Below, in pieces: positions 43,996 through 50,540 of a stretch of 50,540 nt of DNA. The notes beneath the pieces are model-generated. The model ran no database searches, had not been told where the DNA came from, and worked only from the letters and a program-made list of their open reading frames with translations. Source of the stretch: Rhizoclosmatium globosum (taxonomy: Eukaryota; Chytridiomycota; Chytridiomycetes; Chytridiales; Chytriomycetaceae); assembly GCA_002104985.1 (NCBI GenBank), contig MCGO01000251.1:1-50540 (forward strand), in the 5' to 3' direction. Position numbers and translations under genes: made by a program. Each line of letters opens with the position of its first letter. Within the stretch, counting starts at the first letter, position 1.

Positions 43996-45624
43996 TCAGA
44001 AACAAGTATGGAACTGAAGTAACTCACAGTCCAATCTGGTCTTCAAATCAGCAAGTGCCTTTTCCTTTCTCACTGCCCATTCCTCTTGGGCTTCCGAGGT
44101 CATTTTTGAATACAAGTCGGGATCAATGTGCATTGGTGGGTCAATGACTGGACATGAATTAGAAAAAATATCAATGGACGGATATCCCACCTGCGGCGTT
44201 GTAAAGGAGCATGCCTCTATTGTTCGGGTCTTTGATGAGAAAGGCTGGAAGGCCAAAAGTATGTCTCCCGTTCCTTGGACGTTTGAAAAACCGCAGAGGT
44301 GGTGAGACATTATTATCTGAACAATTTGGAATGAGACAAGAACTTGATGACAAACAGCAACTCAACTCATTGATAGCTGTCTTGGAATGTTTGTGTATGG
44401 ATGAGAGTGAAAATCCGCTGTAGCCTTCTGGACTGTAACCTTCTCTGGGATAAGGACTGGAGTGAAACGTCCTGTACCATTCGCAAAGTGGAGAAGATCC
44501 TTATTCCAAGCCTTTTTCGCTCTGCGAGACATTTGAGCCAAGTCCTTCGCACTAATTTCAGTAAGCATTGGCGGAGCCACTCCTGTGGAATGTTTCCAAT
44601 CAATAAAATATCGTGAAAAACCATGGTCGTACCTTCGACAAGTACGTAGGTGAATTTATCAGAATTCTCCTGACGAACAAGGAAAGCTGAGTTGGATGAA
44701 GCTGTGTTGTTATCGTATGTTTAATGAGAACTGATTGTTGGAGCAATGAACCGAACCTTCCAATTGGTCCCCGGGAACATCGAAGTGATTTTTGCGCTTG
44801 TTTGAGGTGGCTCCGGGCTCGTGGAATTCGTCTGCTCCATTACCACGAGTTTTCGGTGTGTTTTCATTCCTATATCAGTTGGTTATTTAGTGGAGTGTTC
44901 ATTAACTTTAAACAGCTTTGGCGTCGAGACTCATTCGTGTTTCTGTCTGGACCTTAGCGAAGTAAGAGACTTACATGTTTTGGGATTGTGTTTGACTTGC
45001 AAAACGACCCGTATTATTCTCATAGTTCCGAATGTCCGAATTCCATCTTTTCTGTGCTTGGGTAGACATATTTTCCTGATCAACGGCGGAGATGTCTGCG
45101 GTGCTGGGTGGCTTTGAACCTGATTACGAAGTTACACTTCTGAACAAGAATGCTTGCGATTCTCACCTTCGATATGACAATAGCTGAATTTGTTTCCGTT
45201 GCTAGGCTGTGGAACAAAAAATCCACCGTACTTTGGAGTGATGAGGTCTGGAATCAAGCGTTTAACATGAAAGGCTTCGTGAAGATGGCTCGAAAGGATA
45301 AATGATGCGAAAATACCTTCTCCGATGAGCATAGCTGGTAAAAGAGGATTCAAAGGAGGAGCAGTTGTTGCTTCGGCAGGCAAGGGCTCCGCGAGGTTGG
45401 ACGTAGCTACTCTACGATTTCTTTGCTTCGGTGGCTTATCCAGAGCAGACCTATCAAGACAAGAAAAACATGAGAAAGAGTTGCTTTACGCGAAAAGAAG
45501 AGAGGGGTGCGTATGAATCTTGGTAGACAGTTTCAGGTGCTTCGCATTCTTTCGTAGGAACTTCTGCCTGGAACTGAGTAAAACACTCACATGTGCTGGA
45601 AGAGTACAGTTTTTTGAGAGGATA
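43996..45624 (-). CDS. Modular protein of unknown function, copy 2 (three modules, annotated start lost)
   Basis: Paralogue of 18402-19520 with an extra module. The modules' first halves end in FSYCHIEG, FTYVLVEG and LLYNAAG; each is cut by a phase-1 intron at the same point. The second halves have SAVDQENMSTQAQKRW, SAKDLAQMSRRAKKAW and DLYSKMTSEAQEEW, with NNTGRF and NGTGRF in the first two. The stop is at 43996 (KTRLDCELLQFHTCF). The position of copy 1's start codon reads ATA here; the next in-frame Met is split by intron 1 (AT then G), giving SALDKPPKQRNRRV. The exon between modules 2 and 3 (about 44300-44370) is uncertain. The gene may be functional with the downstream start, or decaying. 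Function is not known. Confidence 0.5.
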
Positions 45625-45650
45625 TTATTATGAGTGAGTGGGGGAAAGGG

Positions 45651-45769
45651 AAAGGGAAAGCCGGTTCCAAAAACCAAAAACTTCAAGGCGGGGTTCATTC
45701 CCGCCGAGATTTCGGAAAGCGCCGATACAGGGGTGTATTGAGCGTGAATCCCGCTTCAAAGAATGGCGA
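45651..45769. promoter_or_regulatory. 119-bp invariant element upstream of modular gene, copy 2
   Basis: No difference from 19543-19661 over 119 bp; the stem-loop is at 45687-45705. It lies about 27 bp upstream of the lost start codon position. Flanking bases on both sides diverge quickly. The basic plus-strand reading frame starting at 45630 is not considered a gene. Confidence 0.6.
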
Positions 45770-45982
45770 GTTGACAGCACGTGCATCGTTAAAGATTGAT
45801 CGGGTTGTGAATGTCTGAGCTCAAGTCAAATATATTCCTCTTCGTTTTTTCGCCTTCTTTTTGAGTTAAATGGCATGATTGCGCAAGATTCACCATTCTT
45901 CGAATTCGCTATCAGACCACGGCCGGATATACTCTTGAAGTAGTTTTGGTTGAACAAGAATTCCAAAAATAGTCTTTGCAAA
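45770..45982. other. Intergenic region before methyltransferase gene
   Basis: 213 bp from the end of the 119-bp element to the next ATG. It shares only weak similarity with the region after copy 1. No gene or repeat is seen. Confidence 0.35.
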
Positions 45983-46929
45983 ATGCAAGAACCGACATGG
46001 CGGCGCAACTTTATCCAACCTTCTGTGCGATTTAAAACTCCACTCTATGTATATATTCCAACAAATGCAGAAGCAGAGGGACCGTTCATCACGGACACGG
46101 ACAATTATGAGACTAAAAGAGGTGAAGGCGATGACAAGGATACAAAACTTCGTGTAGTGATTTCTCAACGTCTTGAAACTGTCAATTGTTTGTGGGATGC
46201 GAGCACGGTTCTTTGTGGATACTTGGCAGCGAATGGGAAACAAGTCCTTGAAATGTGCAGTCAGCGGTGAGACATACAGGAGAGTATGCATAGCAGGAAA
46301 ATCACATTTCATATAGGTTCGAGACAAAGCCCTCGTTGTTTCGCGTGATTGAAATTGGGAGCGGTACAGGAGCACTTGGAATTTTGGCGGCCAAGAGTTT
46401 GAGACAGATTGGGGCATCTTTAGACAATACTTTAGACGTCCGAGTTGTCATGACGGACATGGAGCAAGAGGTGTCTGTCCTTCAGGATACAATGGCAGCT
46501 AATTTCGGTGGGTTGGTGATTAATTTCACGGTCTGTACTGACGGTATCCTTTCAGATGAATCAGAGATCAAGGGGAGCAGTGCTGTTATCACAGCAGAAC
46601 CGCTGTTATGGGGATCGTCTCAAGATTGCTTGTCCCTCCAACAGAAGTATCAAGTTGATAACCTTCCGTGGATTCACTTAATTCTTGCAACCGATATTGT
46701 TTATGAGCTCCAGCACTTTGACCTCCTGATGAAAACGTTGAATGATTTAAGCCCCAGACGGAATGGACCCTTGTTCTTGATGGCGTTTGAGAAGCGATGG
46801 AGCGATATAACAGGATTCTGGTGGGAAGAAGTCAAATCCAGTGGATGGAAGTGGGAGACCATAAAGAAAGGAAGTGCCTGGTATGATGCCGTTGAGGCTA
46901 TTGATCTTGTAATTTTATGGCGTGAGTAA
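45983..46929 (+). CDS. Methyltransf_16 (METTL21-like) protein lysine methyltransferase
   Basis: Two exons, 45983 to about 46267 and about 46315-46929, intron about 47 bp. A seven-beta-strand SAM-dependent methyltransferase. TVNCLWDASTVLCGYLA precedes motif I (VIEIGSGTGALGILAA); then VVMTDMEQEVSVLQ (adenosine-binding acidic residue), EPLLWG, and the family's DxxY motif in ILATDIVYELQHFDLL. The C-terminus has FLMAFEKRW. About 300 residues. The target protein cannot be assigned; yeast relatives modify translation factors. It ends 46 bp before the SUN gene on the same strand. Confidence 0.85.
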
Positions 46930-46975
46930 AAGGAGGGAGGAAAGTGGAATGTTTGTTTTTGATTCTCGTCTCTGA

Positions 46976-49900
46976 ATGTCAACACCGCGTCGAAGCACGC
47001 GGCACAGCACCGCCTTCAATAACAAGCCCGAGACACCTGGAAGCACCGCACAAAGCATCGCGGCCGAGTGGTCCGCCGTTCCGCGTTCAACCACGCGCCG
47101 AGTGCAAGTGCAAAGCGACGAAGTGTCGACGACGTCCTCAGTCGCCTCGTCGTCGACGCCGCGCCGCCGCGTAACCGTCTTGCCTGGCTCGCCGGCCCTG
47201 ACCGCCGCCGCCCGCCACCTGAGACAGGCACGCGCCTCGACCCTCAACTCGGCCGTCGCTGCTTCCTCCGGCTTCTCCTCGGACGAAACTCTGGACGAGG
47301 CCGATGCCCCGGAGAAGGTGTGTTTGGCGCCTACTTGCTGTCGCTGTCAAAGTACTCTATCGCTAACTCGGCTAAACCACAGGAGAACGAGAATGTCCGT
47401 GCAAAGTCTTCCCCCTTCATGAAAGCACTTGCCCGATTCTCCCCAACCCGCTTCATGAACAGACAACCCGCTAAAAAGAAGATTGAAGTATTGGATGATG
47501 AAGATGCCGATGCCGACGATGAGGAAGTTGTGGAAGTTGTTCAACTTGAGTTTGAGGACGAGGACGCATCATCAACAGAAGATATCATGGAAGCTCCAAC
47601 AAAACTGTCTCGTAACACTGTCTCCGTCATGCTAGCTGTCGTTTGGGCTACCATCAACGACTATGTCTTGTCTCCCATCGCCACACTTATTGCACTTTAT
47701 TGGTCACTCGCCATCTCTTCCAAAATCGGTATTCTACTCATAACTGGTTCCTTCACCACCGTCCTTTATCTCAACCAACGCCCCGACCACTTTCCAACCG
47801 ATGCATACAACTCGGTTGTCTCCTACCTTCCTCCATCTATTCCCAAATGGGGTGACGTGATTCCCTTCTCATCGTACTTTGACAAGAGCACTCTCTTGGT
47901 GCAAAACTGGTACAACTCAGTCATTGCCACAAACTTTGATCGCCTCACTACATTCCATATATACATTCCACAAATGTTTCAAACGGGTGATGGCGAGCTC
48001 AGAACTGCAAAACACTGGAACATCTTCTTCCCCTCACGCGATACTGAATCCACAATCGGAAAAGCAGTTTCAACACCATCACCTTCGAGTCTTATCACGT
48101 TTGATTGGTCCCAACTGGTAGTTCCACTCAAACACTCTGTTGTAAAAACAGGAAACTCATTCTCTGACGCATGGAACCAAACAACAAACTCCCTTCACGC
48201 AGTTCTTACCTCTGTACAAAATTACTGGACATTCAGTTCCACAAAAAAGGAAGGTCGAACGCGTGCACCAGTTCAAAACAAGTTTGCTTCAGAGGCCGAT
48301 AAAATCGACTTTAAGCATCCACTTCCGGTTGACTCTGCTCTTCTTCAACGCGTACAGCACTTGGAAAAAGTGATTAGCCAGATTCAAGATGGATTCAAAA
48401 CGGCTTCGGGATCTTTTGACGACTTGTCTGGGTTGCTCGGAGAGTCTGGTTCTCGAATTGATACTTTACAAGGACGCGTTGTGAATATGGCTGTCAAAGT
48501 AGAACACAGATTGAAGGGGCTGGATGAAAAAGATGTGGAAGCTGCACGTGCCTTGAAGGAATTGAAGGAGTGGATGAAGAGGGTTTCAGATAATGTTGAT
48601 GGCTTGGTTAAAGGCTTGAAGGGAAACAAGGACTTGAAGAGCATGTAAAGGCTGTGGAAGACAAGCTTGGAAAGCTCTACAACGAATTGAGTGCCCGTAT
48701 CGCAGAAAACAACAAGTCAATCGACGCAAAACTAGCTGAACTCATCCGAAAAGATGAGATTCCTTCTTTGATGGTTGCACACAAGGATCCCAAGACTGGA
48801 AAAGTCACTCTTCAGCCGGAACTCTTGAAGCTTTTGAAGGAGAAACTTGATGTTGCTCCCACTATTGTCACTCATCAACCTGCACCCGTTCCCCACATTT
48901 CAGAATCTCGTATCCAGGAACTCATTTCAGAGCACGTCTCCCACAGTGCCGATAAGTTACAATCTCAGTTGTCTCAGTTGCCTGACTTGGACACCATCCA
49001 ACAACAAATTGACTCAACACTCCAACGAGAACTATCTGAATCACTCAAAACCATTCCTACTACGTCCCAACTTCATCAAGCCATCTCTGCCAAAAGTACT
49101 GAATTCTTGCAACGAAGTAAAGAAATGGTCAACGAAGTTCTCGCCGGAGGTCCCGACCATGACGAGTCCAAAACAATTCTGACGCGTGAGCAAATTGTGA
49201 ACATCCTCCAACAACAAATCGCCGAAGCAAAGACTTCAATCACCCAACAATTTGAAGAACGACTTGACGAAGTGAACCCTGCCAACCGCGCCAAACTGGA
49301 TGTGGAAGCAATGAAGGCTGTAATGGACTCTTTGATCCAATCTGCTTTGACGAAATATGCGGCGGATGGAATTGGGAGAGAGGATTTCGCTTTGGAAGGA
49401 AATGGGGCATTGGTTATCAAGAGCTCACAAGTAATCCTTATTCTATCCCAAGCGCCTCCAGGTTGGGTCGTTTGCTGGGACACAAGACTACTGAGGGATG
49501 GGGTCCCTTTATCGCATTGACTGAGGGTGCTTCTCCTGCAAAATGCTGGGCTATGGAAGGTGAGCTCTAACTTTTCTTAATGACGCTTTTTAGTATTTCT
49601 AATAGTTTTCTTCAATTCAGGGTCAAGTGGTACTCTTGGAATCAGCCTAGCCCAGCCAGTCATTCCATCAGCTTTCACAATTGACCACGTCCCAAAAGAA
49701 CGGTTAATCAAGCCCATTCAGAAGCATTAAAATCAGCTCCAAGAGACGTGGAGCTCTGGGCCGTCTTGAGCGAGCCTGCTGCTTTCAAAAGACTCGACTT
49801 GACCAACCCAAAAGTCCGCTCTCTTCCTAAAGATGCAACCAAGTCATCTCATCCAGCCGGGCTTTTGCTTGCTCGTGAAAAGTTTGATCCAATGGTGGCT

Positions 49901-50053
49901 AGTGTTCAGACGTTCAACGTGAATAAGGAAGCTACTTCATTGCTGCAAAAGATTGGACTTGTGCCAGAGGCAGTGGTGTTGAGGATCGCGAGTAATTGGG
50001 GGAACGAAGATTATACCTGCTTGTACAGAGTCCGCGTGCATGGACGTCAATAG
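46976..50053 (+). CDS. SUN-domain inner nuclear membrane protein (three one-base frame breaks)
   Basis: The start is the ATG at 46976; exon 1 ends at 47317 and exon 2 starts at 47383. The nucleoplasmic N-terminus is Ser/Thr/Arg-rich, then acidic (DDEDADADDEEVVEVV). Membrane segments follow near 47600-47780 (VLSPIATLIALYWSLA; GILLITGSFTTVLYL). A long luminal coiled coil spans about 48330-49350. The SUN domain, about 49380-50053, has GREDFALEGNGALVI, SNPYSIPSASRLGRLLG, PAKCWAMEGSSGTLGISL, FTIDHVPKE, SAPRDVELWAVL and IASNWGNEDYTCLYRVRVHG, all classic positions. The frame is broken near 48637, 49425 and 49718; at each, adding one base to a short run would restore the expected family sequence. It anchors LINC complexes that join the nuclear envelope to the cytoskeleton. 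Confidence 0.83.
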
Positions 50054-50540
50054 CTTGTTTTTTTAAAGATTTTGTCGCAGTTTCTTCTCTCTCGCATTAT
50101 TCCCCTAGTTCGTTTTAATTCGTATACCTTTTTGAATAAACGCGGAGCAATTGCGAAATTAAGCTTTCGATGACTATCCAATTGGAGGTTTTTTGGGATG
50201 TTGTTTTTCACCGAGAATAGTACTCAAAAAATCAGACTTGACAAATCTTTGACGATGGCCTCACCAGAGACTCCCCAGACGGGTCAGGCTCAATAGCATC
50301 TTCCTTCATATTCTAAATCATTTGTTTAATAGCTGCTTCGGGGGAAGTTGCGCTGGACACTCATTTTTTGGTCTCTGAAGACTCTGAAAAGTTATGCCTT
50401 CAGGAACTATGAGCTTATAGTTGAGTAGTCACTTTTTGTGATCAAATCTGTCAATACTAATTTATCTGAATAGTTCGTCGTTTGGCTTTGATTCGCACAA
50501 GAGAAACAATCTGTTTTACTTGGATGAGCACACTCTTCTC
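50054..50540. other. 3' flank of the SUN gene, no gene seen
   Basis: 487 bp to the window edge, AT-rich. An AATAAA polyadenylation-type signal (GAATAAACG near 50135) lies about 80 bp after the SUN stop. No convincing coding or RNA feature. Confidence 0.4.

Noticed and set aside
1..50540. tRNA or rRNA genes, CRISPR arrays, complete transposons
   Set aside because: No tRNA-like A/B boxes, rRNA stretches, spaced repeat arrays or transposase/reverse-transcriptase motifs were seen.

Overview
The window is nuclear DNA of a eukaryote. It is gene-dense: most genes are split by spliceosomal introns of about 45-70 bp with GT/AG ends, intergenic gaps are short, and both strands are used. The gene set points to a zoosporic (flagellated) early-diverging fungus, most likely a chytrid. 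It combines a fungal-type Set1, Atg4, holocytochrome c synthase and Cse1 with a CatSper2 sperm/flagellar calcium channel, a cyclic-nucleotide-gated channel and several Cache-domain receptors. The order and species are inference; nothing in the window names them.

Layout. 1-1089 (-): 5' part of a coiled-coil gene running off the left edge. 1337-9895: a receptor cluster, with one short Cache receptor (+), two tandem Cache-HAMP-like-TPR-VWA receptors (-), and a decayed 3' relic of a second short Cache receptor between them. 10279-13530 (+): IQ-CH-DH protein. 13593-17016 (-): cyclic-nucleotide-gated channel. 17221-19661: first copy of a mosaic cassette (899-bp repeat, a modular gene of unknown function, and a 119-bp conserved element). 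19832-21664 (-): disordered protein. 21753-24516 (+): TMEM234-like protein, then CatSper2. 24647-26442 (-): class 3 aldehyde dehydrogenase. 26982-32195 (+): exportin Cse1, then Atg4. 32279-34641 (-): NCLX-type cation/Ca2+ exchanger. 34916-35965 (+): cytochrome c haem lyase. 36104-42858 (-): Set1 H3K4 methyltransferase, then Spo11. 42934-45769: second copy of the mosaic cassette. 45983-46929 (+): METTL21-like methyltransferase. 46976-50053 (+): SUN-domain protein.

How the genes fit together. Cache receptors, a CNG channel, CatSper2 and an NCLX-type exchanger would suit sensory and calcium control of zoospore swimming. That is inference from gene families; only proximity links them here. The remaining recognised genes are housekeeping (nuclear export, autophagy, haem attachment, chromatin, meiosis, nuclear envelope).

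Two things stand out. (1) The receptor architecture, an extracellular Cache sensor joined through a HAMP-like linker to cytosolic TPRs and an intact-MIDAS VWA domain, sits in a cluster built by duplication of a convergent gene pair. (2) The cassette present twice has nearly identical flanks around a gene body that has diverged strongly and changed its number of exon modules. Separately, four one-base reading-frame breaks (one in a VWA receptor, three in the SUN gene) all look like losses from a short homopolymer or doublet, so assembly error is more likely than pseudogenisation.
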